NCBI GenBank assembly: GCA_900754515.1
Contig: CAAEDD010000027.1
Span: forward strand, 1 to 13,878
Source: an uncultured Oscillospiraceae bacterium
GTDB taxonomy: Bacteria > Bacillota > Clostridia > Oscillospirales > Oscillospiraceae
Reading direction: 5' to 3'
DNA length: 13,878 nt
The notes under the pieces were generated by a model. It worked only from the letters and a program-made list of their open reading frames with translations, had not been told where the DNA came from and ran no database searches. The position numbers and the translations under genes are program-made. Shown here in pieces: positions 1 through 6,043 of the stretch. How positions within the stretch are numbered: the first letter of the stretch is position 1; each line of letters begins with the position of its first letter.

Positions 1-1129
1 CTTCTCCTGGCTTCCCTTTTATCTTCTCCAACTGGGAGCGGATCACCTGGTCCACTATGGCGTCCAGCTTTGGCACCCCATAGCCTGATTGTCCGTCACA
101 GCTGTCAGGATGCCGCACCTTGTAGTGGCACTGATATCGGGGCCGGGACACCCACTGTACACTGCCGTCGATACAGTTTTTTCTCTTCCCACTGGTGGTC
201 AGTGTGAGACGGTTCCCGCAGTGGCCGCAGTACACTTTTCCTACCAGAAGGGCGCTGCCCTTAAGGTTGAGGGGAATGTCCGAGTGCTGCTGCGTCCGGC
301 TCTGCATTATGGTCTGGGCTCTGTCATAGGTGTCCCTGTCTATTATTCTAAGCTCCGGCACTTCCTCAGATATGGCGTCCCCATTGTGGATGACTCCGGT
401 GTAGATAGGGTTTTTTATCATTCGGTTGATGGACGTGTTTGGAAAGTTGCTGCCATCCGCCCGGCATATCTTATTCTCACTGAGGTAACGGCTGAGACGC
501 TGGGCACCGTAGCCCTCATTTACATACTTATTAAAAATAAGCTTCACTATCTGGGCTGCTTCCGGGTCTATGACCATATCGTTCACTTCCACGTTGCGCT
601 TATTGGTTCTGCCTCGCTTTTCGATTCGGTAACCATAGGGAATTCCACCGCCGGTAAAATGTCCCTCTTGAGTCAGCTGCTCCATTCTGGTCTTGACTCG
701 GAGCGAGGTCTTTATGCTCTCCCCGGAGGCCTGCCAATAGCGTATATAGTTGAGCAGCTTGTCCACATGGTTGTCAAACCGCTGCTGCCCTTCCATGGCG
801 CTCCAGACTTCAATGCCATTGCGGACGAACCACTCCACCACAAAGGGCGTCTCGTCGTCACGCCTGCCAAGCCGGTCAAACATGAACACCAGCAGGATAT
901 CGAATTTCCCCTCAATGGCTGCCTGCTGTATTTCCTGGACCTTGTCCCGTTCCTTTGCAGACAGCTTGAAGCCGGATACTCCTTTTTCGTAGAACTCGGC
1001 TTCAATGCTCCAGCCCTGCCTGAGAGCAAATTCCCGGCAGCACTGTTTCTGCATGGGTATATCGTCCTTCTCCACCTGCCCTATGGTGGACACCCTGTAC
1101 AGGCAATAGACTCTTTTCATTTCACTCAT
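1..1129 (-). CDS. Large serine recombinase (site-specific integrase/resolvase), 3' end outside window
   Basis: This is a DNA integrase/excisionase of the large serine recombinase family, the enzyme that moves many clostridial mobile elements. The 376 visible codons show the N-terminal resolvase catalytic domain (about residues 6-150) with the nucleophile Ser14 in the YRVST motif and the conserved DRLGRR stretch at 85-90. A recombinase domain follows (about 165-275, with the IPYGYR and NPIYTG signatures), then a zinc ribbon (Cys301, Cys304, Cys334, Cys344). The reading frame stays open to the left window edge, so the C-terminal coiled-coil part is not visible. The ATG at 1129 begins MSEMKRVYC; no clear ribosome site precedes it, and a TTG at 1144 is an alternative. 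The gene lies downstream of a 75-codon small gene on the same strand and has its own promoter at 1197-1225. Family assignment is secure; element type is inferred. Confidence 0.93.
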   Translation of the reverse strand, partial: MSEMKRVYCLYRVSTIGQVEKDDIPMQKQCCREFALRQGWSIEAEFYEKGVSGFKLSAKERDKVQEIQQAAIEGKFDILLVFMFDRLGRRDDETPFVVEWFVRNGIEVWSAMEGQQRFDNHVDKLLNYIRYWQASGESIKTSLRVKTRMEQLTQEGHFTGGGIPYGYRIEKRGRTNKRNVEVNDMVIDPEAAQIVKLIFNKYVNEGYGAQRLSRYLSENKICRADGSNFPNTSINRMIKNPIYTGVIHNGDAISEEVPELRIIDRDTYDRAQTIMQSRTQQHSDIPLNLKGSALLVGKVYCGHCGNRLTLTTSGKRKNCIDGSVQWVSRPRYQCHYKVRHPDSCDGQSGYGVPKLDAIVDQVIRSQLEKIKGKPGE

Positions 1130-1196
1130 AGTTTGCTTTGCCAATACAAAAAGTCAGCCTTCTGTATTAATTTTTCAAGGTGCATTCTGCATTATT

Positions 1197-1225
1197 ATTT
1201 TAACATTTTTCCGCACCTTTTTCAA
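1197..1225 (-). promoter_or_regulatory. Sigma-A-type promoter of the recombinase gene
   Basis: Reading the minus strand, a TTGAAA -35 box (1220-1225) is followed after exactly 17 bases by a TAAAAT -10 box (1197-1202), about 70 bases upstream of the recombinase start. A 7-base inverted repeat, AAGGTGC/GCACCTT (1177-1183 and 1213-1219), brackets the -10 box. A 9-base direct repeat, TTTTTCAAG in plus-strand sense, occurs at 1171-1179 and 1218-1226. These could be an operator, but that is inference. Confidence 0.6.
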
Positions 1226-1279
1226 GCTTTAATGCGCTTTTGTCAAACTTTTTAAGGACTTTCTAAACAGGTTTGAACT

Positions 1280-1507
1280 TTATCTGGCATCCAGCTCTCT
1301 GGCTTTTCTCCCTGTTCTCCGGCCTGTTCCGGGGGTTTTGTTTTTTGCCTTTGCTGTTTTACAACTGAGATGAGCGTTCACCTGGTTTTCCAGCACCCGC
1401 TTCATCCCCTGTACTGCCGCCGGATTTTGCTCCTGACTGTAGCAGAGGCGGATCTTGTGTCCGTCTATCTCCATAAGCTGGCCATTCTCCTTCTGTTCCT
1501 TCTTCAT
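1280..1507 (-). CDS. Small conserved-type mobile-element protein (possibly TnpW-like), 75 aa
   Basis: This is a 75-residue protein starting at the ATG at 1507 (MKKEQKEN), preceded by a GGGGG ribosome site six bases upstream. A longer ORF opening at 1558 would place that ribosome site inside the coding sequence, so the shorter start is preferred. The N-terminal half contains an IDGHKIRLCYS strand-like segment followed by a helical part ending MKRVLENQ. The C-terminal third is basic and low in complexity (Lys, Arg, Gly, Thr). The general plan, a short beta segment then a helix, resembles the small TnpW-type proteins that accompany serine recombinases in clostridial elements, but the match is by eye only. 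It sits 150 bases upstream of the recombinase on the same strand, which supports a role in element movement or its control. No enzymatic motif is visible. Confidence 0.55.
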   Translation of the reverse strand: MKKEQKENGQLMEIDGHKIRLCYSQEQNPAAVQGMKRVLENQVNAHLSCKTAKAKNKTPGTGRRTGRKARELDAR

Positions 1508-1537
1508 ATCATGCCCCCATTCTATTTCATTTGCATT

Positions 1538-1567
1538 AGAAAGGGTTTGACAGCTCAAGCCCTTTCT
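1538..1567. repeat. Inverted repeat upstream of the 75-aa gene
   Basis: A 13-base arm, AGAAAGGGTTTGA (1538-1550), is followed by a 4-base loop (1551-1554) and the arm TCAAGCCCTTTCT (1555-1567). All positions pair; one is a T-G wobble in the plus-strand transcript and a C-A mismatch in the minus-strand one. It lies about 30 bases upstream of the start at 1507. No T-run follows on either strand, so it is not a standard terminator. An operator or leader hairpin is more likely. Confidence 0.6.
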
Positions 1568-1619
1568 GACGGAAATGCTGCTGTGATTTTCAGTTCATTT
1601 TTCAAAGGCAAGTCAGACG

Positions 1620-1810
1620 GCGGCCGGCAGCCGCTCCATAGGCTTTTCACCTCCCCCCATACTCATGGCGGGGCGTTCTGTTCTGTGACGTACAGCTAAC
1701 GCAAGTATCATTGTCCCCTCATACGGCTCATGGCCAGCAGCCTTGCCAAGGCTGCCCGCCGTGCTGGTGTTTATCGCAAGCGCACCCACGGCCCGGCTCC
1801 CCATATGAGG
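1620..1810 (-). ncRNA. Candidate structured RNA or cis-acting element with nested stems
   Basis: This stretch is GC-rich, has no convincing gene, and holds many mutually compatible stems. In plus coordinates these are: 1717-1726 with 1801-1810 (10 pairs, enclosing the rest, with a U-G wobble on the minus strand but a C-A mismatch on the plus strand); 1758-1763 with 1787-1792 (6 pairs), with 1766-1769 to 1783-1786 inside it; 1737-1744 with 1748-1755 (8 perfect pairs); 1673-1677 with 1698-1702, enclosing 1683-1686 to 1692-1695; 1653-1660 with 1665-1673 (8 pairs, one bulge); and 1620-1624 with 1630-1634. It resembles no RNA family I can name. A 63-codon ORF crosses it but lacks a ribosome site. 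It could be a structured RNA, a leader, or a recombination or transfer site. Confidence 0.4.
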
Positions 1811-1840
1811 AATGTATCTGTTTGCCCTATTCAGTTTTCA

Positions 1841-1867
1841 AAATGTGTCTCACGGTGAGACACATTT
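1841..1867. repeat. 27-base perfect palindrome, copy 1
   Basis: The arm AAATGTGTCTCAC (1841-1853), one central base, and its exact reverse complement (1855-1867) form a perfect 13+1+13 palindrome. A related copy lies at 9367-9393. On the minus strand the right arm runs into ATTTTG, so a weak transcript end is possible, but there is no proper T-tract. It could be a binding site for a dimeric protein, a dispersed small repeat, or a recombination site. Confidence 0.75.
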
Positions 1868-1869
1868 CC

Positions 1870-1918
1870 GGCTGTCTGTCAGCCTGCAAAAAGGTGCCTT
1901 TCCGGCGCCCTTTTGCAG
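1870..1918. repeat. Two adjacent hairpins downstream of the Spo0A-like gene
   Basis: A small hairpin, GGCTG/CAGCC (1870-1874 and 1880-1884), abuts a longer one. The longer one has a 15-base arm at 1884-1898, a 5-base loop, and an arm at 1904-1918, with 13 Watson-Crick pairs, one wobble and one mismatch. They lie downstream of the Spo0A-like gene in its direction of transcription. Neither is followed by a T-run, so a standard rho-independent terminator is not supported. Confidence 0.5.
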
Positions 1919-1932
1919 ACCGGCAGCTTTTA

Positions 1933-1957
1933 GAAGGACGATGCACTCTCGTCCTTC
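1933..1957 (-). repeat. Perfect 9-bp hairpin just after the Spo0A-like gene
   Basis: GAAGGACGA (1933-1941) and TCGTCCTTC (1949-1957) pair perfectly around a 7-base loop, starting 8 bases beyond the Spo0A-like stop codon. On the minus strand the sequence after the stem is TAAAAG, so it is at best an atypical terminator. It may instead be a 3'-end stabilising hairpin. Confidence 0.5.
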
Positions 1958-1964
1958 CCCTTTC

Positions 1965-2330
1965 TCAGTTCATATTTTTTATGTACGCTGCCAGCATATC
2001 GATAAAGTCTGCATTGGTGGGGGCGTTTTCCAGCCTGCGCCCGGCGATTTCCCACAGAGCTTCCCGGTCCCCGTGATTCCAGCAGTGGAACACCAAGTTC
2101 CTCAGGCCGTGTTCTATGGCGTTGGGCTTAACGCCAAAATACTTGGCCGTCTCCGGGTACAGCCGCTTTGTTATAAGGTAGACACTGCTCTGCCCGTTTG
2201 CCACCCGCTCTATCATGTACGCCGCATAATCGAATCCTCTCAGTCTGCCGCTGGCACCTATGCATCTGAGCAAACGGTCAGGTGTAAGCGGCAGCCCAGA
2301 CTGCCTATTCAGCGGTAAAAAATAGCTCAT
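1965..2330 (-). CDS. Stand-alone Spo0A C-terminal (DNA-binding) domain protein, 121 aa
   Basis: This is a DNA-binding protein related to the effector half of the sporulation master regulator Spo0A. Residues about 22-117 carry the Spo0A_C signature: an IGASGRLRGFDY start, ITKRLYPETAKYFGV, the recognition-helix region around PNAIEHGLRNLV, a CWNHGD turn, and the final APTNADFIDMLA helix. The receiver domain of true Spo0A is absent, so phosphorylation control is not expected. The length equals one such domain plus a short N-terminal arm. The ATG at 2330 follows a strong AGGGAGGAT ribosome site six to seven bases upstream. The gene sits 20 bases after a 37-codon small ORF on the same strand, and both appear to start from the promoter at 2497. 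Its position between a recombinase module and the hairpin cluster suggests it regulates the mobile element, possibly reading 0A-box-like sites; that is inference. Confidence 0.85.
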   Translation of the reverse strand: MSYFLPLNRQSGLPLTPDRLLRCIGASGRLRGFDYAAYMIERVANGQSSVYLITKRLYPETAKYFGVKPNAIEHGLRNLVFHCWNHGDREALWEIAGRRLENAPTNADFIDMLAAYIKNMN

Positions 2331-2350
2331 GGTTTATCCTCCCTTTCAAT

Positions 2351-2464
2351 TTATTTGTATACGAAAGAGGCGGCCTGGGAGGAGAACGGCATCGGGTTTT
2401 GCTTTGCTTTTTGCTGCACATATCTTGTTTTTACTTTTTGCTTCAGGCATTTTGAAAAGCACAT
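2351..2464 (-). CDS. 37-aa small ORF leading the Spo0A-like gene
   Basis: This short ORF (start MCFSKCLKQKVK) has an excellent AAAGGAG ribosome site (2472-2478) seven bases before its ATG at 2464. It lies directly behind a TGCTATAAT extended -10 element. It ends with TAA at 2351, leaving 20 bases to the start of the Spo0A-like gene, which has its own ribosome site. The peptide is basic, with a Cys-x3-Cys pair near the N-terminus, a Lys/Gln-rich centre, and no membrane segment or signal peptide. The start codon lies inside one arm of the inverted repeat at 2457-2494. It could be a leader peptide or a small partner protein; no family is recognised. The ribosome site and tight spacing are the support. 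Confidence 0.5.
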   Translation of the reverse strand: MCFSKCLKQKVKTRYVQQKAKQNPMPFSSQAASFVYK

Positions 2465-2494
2465 TATCGTTCTCCTTTTCTCTCTAATGTGCTT
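2457..2494. promoter_or_regulatory. 10-bp inverted repeat over start region (operator candidate)
   Basis: AAGCACATTA (2457-2466) and TAATGTGCTT (2485-2494) are exact reverse complements separated by 18 bases. The repeat lies immediately downstream of the -10 box, covers the likely transcription start (about 2490), and includes the start codon of the 37-codon ORF. The position fits a repressor operator. An RNA hairpin is less likely because transcription probably begins inside the upstream arm. Confidence 0.45.
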
Positions 2495-2496
2495 CA

Positions 2497-2527
2497 ATTA
2501 TAGCATTATTCTCGAATTTTTGTTCAA
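2497..2527 (-). promoter_or_regulatory. Extended -10 promoter for small ORF and Spo0A-like gene
   Basis: On the minus strand the -10 box is a perfect TATAAT (2497-2502) with the TGn extension (TGCTATAAT). A TTGAAC -35 candidate lies at 2522-2527 with a 19-base spacer. The spacer is long, but an extended -10 tolerates a poor -35. Confidence 0.6.
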
Positions 2528-2534
2528 CAATCGA

Positions 2535-2582
2535 TAGCCATTTATCGCCAGTCACAGTGGTGATATCGTAGATAAGTGGCGA
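2535..2582. repeat. Imperfect inverted repeat upstream of the Spo0A-like promoter
   Basis: TAGCCATTTATC (2535-2546) and GATAAGTGGCGA (2571-2582) pair at 10 of 12 positions around a 24-base gap. It lies between the promoter at 2497 and the terminator at 2605. Nothing else is seen in 2530-2600. The function is unknown. Confidence 0.35.
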
Positions 2583-2604
2583 AAATCACAGGATTTTTGA
2601 GTAT

Positions 2605-2641
2605 AAAAATCCCCTGCAATTTCAAAAACTGAAATTGCAGG
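2605..2641 (-). terminator. Rho-independent terminator ending the minus-strand signalling genes
   Basis: A perfect 12-base stem (CCTGCAATTTCA at 2613-2624, with 2630-2641) and a 5-base loop are followed on the minus strand by GGA and a run of five T (2605-2609). It lies 40 bases beyond the stop of the zinc-ribbon remnant. It would end transcription coming from the lipoprotein gene as well. Confidence 0.7.
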
Positions 2642-2681
2642 AGCAGACATTTTATATGGTGTCATGTGTGATCAAAGAGCT

Positions 2682-2886
2682 TTAGTGTTTTATAGGATGG
2701 CAGTTTGATTTTGTCACACAGCGCAAGGAGCTATTTTGCCGTACCACTCTAGCTCTTCCAAATCGTCGCCAGCTGAGAGCTTGGCCGCAGCGGTCACAGA
2801 ACGACTGATATTCTCTGTCCATAGTACGTCCACACTTTGGGCAAACCGGATAGCTGCTTGTCCATAAACCAAAGCCTATAACTCAC
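2682..2886 (-). pseudogene. Small zinc-ribbon protein, apparently frameshifted near its N-terminus
   Basis: A frame ending at TAA 2682-2684 encodes a clear zinc ribbon (YPVCPKCGRTMDREY, then CDRCGQALSW: two C-x2-C knuckles 13 residues apart) with a basic tail. That frame has no start codon before the ribbon; an in-frame TGA lies 13 codons upstream. A GTG at 2886 with a good GGGAG ribosome site six bases upstream opens a different frame (SYRLWFMDKQ) that reaches the same point one base out of register near 2853. The simplest reading is a one-base insertion in a once intact gene of about 67 codons. Translation from the internal ATG at 2822 would lose the first knuckle. Such small zinc-ribbon proteins are common in Clostridia and of unknown role. 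A sequencing error is the main alternative. Confidence 0.5.
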
Positions 2887-3018
2887 GCCATGCTCCCTTC
2901 CATATTTATGCTGTAGTTGCTTGACTGTGCCAATTTATTCATTCCAACATTGATTTCAGTTCATATTGAAGCATTAAGTAAAAGTGAAAACACCTTACTA
3001 AACTTGTTCATACGGAAT

Positions 3019-5115
3019 TTATGACTGTTCTGCAAGATATATACTTACCTTCTGCTGGGTTCTTTCAGCAGCTTGTTCCGCAGTACTGGAGCCAGAGAAA
3101 TAGGCCTCTGCTTCCTGAGTCATTATGTCTATTATGATAGGGTATAAATCTCTAATCGTGGTCGTATTCTGAATAAGATCTCGTATCTGTTGTGCATCGT
3201 AATCGTTGAGCTGAATCTGAATATCCATTTGTTTGAATTGCCCAGCAAGTGCCAACTCCAATTGATAATCGAAGCGCCCCACTGCAGCAGGAAATCCGCT
3301 TAAATCTGATAGTGGCAAAGCTGGAGACATTGATTGGCGAACAAATAGCCAAGCGCCTTCAGGGTTCTGGCTATTCTGGCATATAGCCAGAGTTTCCATA
3401 AGTACAAAAGCTCCTCCATCAGGGAATCCCACATACTCGTATGGCCCGCCACAAATTTGCTCCATAACGCTCAGACGCAAGAAGTTTCCCAACTGGGTAA
3501 AACGCAGCAGGGGCTGAGCTGTTTCATCAGGAGTCGCCGCAGTCAGCTTCTGGCATATCTCTAATAGCTGGACATATTCCTCTGTATTGAAAGTGCAGGT
3601 TCCACCTTCCACATCTACAAAGCGGTACAGGTTTAAATCCGCAAATATACTCCATAAGTCCGCACGGCTGAAACCAGGGTCAAATAGTGAGTATCCTGGT
3701 TTCAATTCTTGAGCTATTTTAAGTAGCATTTCGATATTTGCCGCATCAGGTATCTCCAGGCTGGCAGGAGCTAAGAAAGAATACATTATAAACTCCACTG
3801 GCATCTGATAAAGCTTTCCTTCCTTCTCAAGAGCCCCCAACAGTGATGGAAATATTGAGTTCCTGCTATAGTCTGCATCATTGTCCAATAATGAGTAAAG
3901 ATCTACATATAGCTGTGAATCCTGAATTATCTGCATATCATCAGCTATGCCTGTAGCAATAATGTCGGGACCACCACCAGAGATAATCTGTGCACGAATT
4001 TTATCCATATCTTGATCGGTATAAGTCTGGATATAGGCTATGTGATCCTTATTTTCTCTGTTGAACTGGGCCACCATATTCAGCAGAGTAGGCGTCTCCA
4101 CTTTTGCCAATATATATACAGGCCGTCTATTAACCTCCGTTCCCTCCTCAGTCACTGTCAGCAACTGGGGTGAACTTAGGTCAGCAACCAACCAGCCACC
4201 ATTATAGGTGAAAATTCCCCTGGCTCTCAGCTCAGATATACCGCTGCTGCTCCATTGCATCAGCACTGTTTTTTCAAAATTCTCTCCGTCTAGTTTATAA
4301 AGTCCTAAGAAATCCGAGAGCAATATACAACCATTTTCATCAACACCCACTGCATCCCAGCCGTTTTCCTGATCGGTGTAGATATTGGTAAAAGCCAGTT
4401 CATTCGGGGATGATAGCAATAAAAACTCCGTGCCTCTAGTGCTTTCAATGCCAGTCGTAGACACTACAGCCATTATAAGACTATCTTTATATGGGCATAT
4501 AGAAAGCAGAGAACTATCATTGTATATCATTGATAAAAGCAGATTCCCGTCTTCGTCCAACTGCTGCAGGCGTTTATTAGTCATCAGATAATAGCGGTTT
4601 CCGCTGTACACCATAGCAGAGTATAGCTCGCCGGTATCGGCAGCTGGTATATCTGACAATCTTAGTTGCTTCTTTGGGAACATATCATTAGAATATACCA
4701 ATATCTCCCAATCGTTTTCCCATTCTGCAAAACTTTCACTCTCCTCTCTGCTATTTGTATTGGCAGGTTTTTTACCGCAGAGGAGCGCAAAGCCGTCATC
4801 GGTTGTGCAAAGGGCGTACACATATTCGCACCCTTCACCCAAGGGTAGGTTGATAAATGATCCGTCTAGCTTATAAATTCCCGCTATTGGCTCCAATGCA
4901 GAATTGAGTCCGGCCAGCAAAATATTTCCGTTCAGCGGTAGCTCCGCAGTCAGTTCCATAAATTGCTCTGGAAGCCCTTGCGTATTAAGAACATATCCAA
5001 ATTCGTTCTCTTCAAAAGTGAAATTTTCACCCGCCGAACCCAAGTTCTTCCCGCAAGCACAGAGATTAAGCATCATTAGGGTACATACCCCCAGGACTAA
5101 AATCCGCCTGAACAT
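3019..5115 (-). CDS. Solute-binding-protein-type lipoprotein with N-terminal propeller-like half, 698 aa
   Basis: This is a surface lipoprotein. The ATG at 5115 follows a GGGGAGGAG ribosome site seven bases upstream and opens a signal peptide with lipobox Leu-Cys-Ala-Cys, so Cys21 is the predicted lipidated residue. An upstream in-frame ATG at 5184 would add 23 residues before the signal and is rejected. Residues about 45-330 are repeated strand-rich segments (patterns such as GIYKLDG, GLYKLDG, QQLDEDGN), suggesting a beta-propeller-like sensor domain. Residues about 340-690 resemble an extracellular solute-binding protein family 1 domain, with a GGGPDII motif near 380 and a substrate-cleft-like EGKLYQMPVEF stretch. 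No permease or ATPase genes are nearby, so a plain ABC-uptake role is doubtful. It follows the secreted SH3-like gene on the same strand, with a hairpin between them, and lies downstream of agrDB. It may be an output or sensor of the quorum system (inference). Confidence 0.8.
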   Translation of the reverse strand: MFRRILVLGVCTLMMLNLCACGKNLGSAGENFTFEENEFGYVLNTQGLPEQFMELTAELPLNGNILLAGLNSALEPIAGIYKLDGSFINLPLGEGCEYVYALCTTDDGFALLCGKKPANTNSREESESFAEWENDWEILVYSNDMFPKKQLRLSDIPAADTGELYSAMVYSGNRYYLMTNKRLQQLDEDGNLLLSMIYNDSSLLSICPYKDSLIMAVVSTTGIESTRGTEFLLLSSPNELAFTNIYTDQENGWDAVGVDENGCILLSDFLGLYKLDGENFEKTVLMQWSSSGISELRARGIFTYNGGWLVADLSSPQLLTVTEEGTEVNRRPVYILAKVETPTLLNMVAQFNRENKDHIAYIQTYTDQDMDKIRAQIISGGGPDIIATGIADDMQIIQDSQLYVDLYSLLDNDADYSRNSIFPSLLGALEKEGKLYQMPVEFIMYSFLAPASLEIPDAANIEMLLKIAQELKPGYSLFDPGFSRADLWSIFADLNLYRFVDVEGGTCTFNTEEYVQLLEICQKLTAATPDETAQPLLRFTQLGNFLRLSVMEQICGGPYEYVGFPDGGAFVLMETLAICQNSQNPEGAWLFVRQSMSPALPLSDLSGFPAAVGRFDYQLELALAGQFKQMDIQIQLNDYDAQQIRDLIQNTTTIRDLYPIIIDIMTQEAEAYFSGSSTAEQAAERTQQKVSIYLAEQS

Positions 5116-5151
5116 TTTGTCACTCCTCCCCAGCATAAACCCATATATAGC

Positions 5152-5176
5152 CAGCCTCAGCATTTTGCTGAGGCTG
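5152..5176. repeat. Strong intergenic hairpin between SH3-like gene and lipoprotein
   Basis: CAGCCTCAGCA (5152-5162), loop TTT, and its exact complement (5166-5176) form 11 perfect pairs. A further four pairs form with one bulged base. It sits in the 106-base gap between two minus-strand genes. On that strand the stem is followed by GCTATATATG rather than T-run, so partial termination, transcript processing or mRNA protection are all possible. Confidence 0.6.
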
Positions 5177-5221
5177 CTATCCAACTTGAGTTAAATTTTA
5201 TATCTTCTTCCTGACCATATA

Positions 5222-5578
5222 TTAATATGGCACGACACTCATATTTACATCACCATTATTGATACCAGCTACCCAATGAATCTTATACAGATTATCAGGC
5301 TCCACGCACTCACTTACTACTCCAAGATACCACACCATATACATATCTTCCCATTTATATGATATGTTCATTTTATCATTGCTCGCAAGCTGCCCATATA
5401 CAGTACTGCTTGTGTTATGATGCTCCCTCAAGAACAAGCCATGCCCGACTGGCGTAACGGTTCCTTTTCTCGGGTAACTATCTGCACCATTAAGGCACGC
5501 TGTTGTGCATGCAAAGGCACTTATTCCCAGAGAAAGTATGAGAGTCAAGCACAGGCATATGGAAATTATTTTCTTCAT
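5222..5578 (-). CDS. Secreted small SH3-like protein, 118 aa
   Basis: This is a predicted exported protein: an N-terminal Lys-Lys followed by a hydrophobic stretch (about residues 4-22) ends in SAFA, with likely signal peptidase cleavage before Cys24. The position -3 Ala makes a lipobox unlikely but not impossible. The mature part contains a stretch resembling a bacterial SH3 domain (GLFLREHHNTSSTVYGQL, about 47-64), followed by beta-rich sequence with Trp and Tyr residues. Bacterial SH3 domains usually bind peptidoglycan or mediate surface contacts. The ATG at 5578 is preceded by AAAGGAG nine bases upstream. A TATAAT -10 box lies at 5639-5644. It is followed by the lipoprotein gene on the same strand. 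Mature Cys28, Cys91 and possibly Cys24 could form a disulfide. The fold assignment is by motif only. Confidence 0.65.
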   Translation of the reverse strand: MKKIISICLCLTLILSLGISAFACTTACLNGADSYPRKGTVTPVGHGLFLREHHNTSSTVYGQLASNDKMNISYKWEDMYMVWYLGVVSECVEPDNLYKIHWVAGINNGDVNMSVVPY

Positions 5579-6043
5579 TCTCTTTTTCTCCTTTAAAACT
5601 ATTTTAATTTAGTTTCTACCTAGTGTAAAACTGAGTACATTATATGCTGTGATATGCTTTTTGCCGCCAGTAATTACCACTTGTTCTTAGTATCCCATTT
5701 GACTCACCTCTTTTCTTTTTTGCATCACACCCATATGCTGATAAACCGGTCATACAAAGATTTACTGTAGACAGTTTATTGGCACACCTTACTAATAGAG
5801 TCTGATCCTTGATTTTTCTTTACATCCAAATAACAACTTATTCGTTATACCTACAGCCGCACACATGAGGAGTTTTACCATGGCAGAACTCAGCAGAGTT
5901 TATCTTGATTATAATTTCCAACGAAGAAGCCATAATATAAAAAATACAGTTTAAATTCTTGTCTTATGTATGCCATAAAGCAAAAAATAGTTTCTTTAAA
6001 CCTATCATTACATATACGCTGATAGTAATGATAACAAACTTGT
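5579..6043. other. 465-base intergenic region, no confident gene
   Basis: The region between agrB and the SH3-like gene is AT-rich. On the minus strand it shows a TATAAT -10 box at 5639-5644 without a good -35 box, probably the promoter of the SH3-like gene. A weak 9-pair inverted repeat (TATCATTAC/GTAATGATA, 6003-6011 and 6025-6033) lies just beyond agrB. On the plus strand, a 24-codon ORF (5880-5954) has a GAGGAG ribosome site seven bases upstream, but it matches nothing I know and could be chance. No recognised RNA family was seen. Confidence 0.4.
5880..5954 (+). CDS. Possible 24-aa small ORF
   Basis: An ATG at 5880 (MAELSRVYLDYN) lies seven bases after a GAGGAG ribosome site, in an otherwise gene-free stretch. 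It is the only plus-strand reading frame with such a site between agrB and the SH3-like gene. The product is short and charged, with no membrane segment. No clear promoter lies upstream. It may be a real small protein, a decayed gene start, or coincidence. Confidence 0.2.
   Translation: MAELSRVYLDYNFQRRSHNIKNTV

Noticed and set aside
89..1255. Long plus-strand ORF of 388 codons
   Set aside because: It is antisense to the serine recombinase, whose minus-strand frame shows Ser14, DRLGRR and the zinc-ribbon cysteines. The plus-strand product has no recognisable domain.
1717..1735. GAGCCGTATGAGG resembling the first half of group II intron domain V
   Set aside because: The required pairing second half with the GUACGGUUC-like end is absent nearby, and no reverse transcriptase gene is present. 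The bases pair instead with 1801-1810.
1613..1804. 63-codon minus-strand ORF
   Set aside because: It has no ribosome site, its start lies inside a stem, and its codons follow the GC-rich inverted repeats. A structured non-coding element explains it better.
1812..2318. 168-codon plus-strand ORF
   Set aside because: It is antisense to the Spo0A-like gene and runs through three hairpins; no ribosome site or domain is seen.
2355..2537. 60-codon plus-strand ORF
   Set aside because: It lies over the minus-strand promoter, operator and 37-codon ORF of the Spo0A-like operon; its hydrophobic look comes from antisense of Lys/Gln-rich codons.
5116..5184. Upstream start giving a 721-aa lipoprotein
   Set aside because: It would place 23 residues before a clear signal peptide and run through the hairpin at 5152-5176. 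The ATG at 5115 has a strong ribosome site.
5648..5761. 37-codon minus-strand ORF (start MTGLSAYGC)
   Set aside because: It has no ribosome site and ends within the likely SH3-gene promoter; chance is the simplest explanation.
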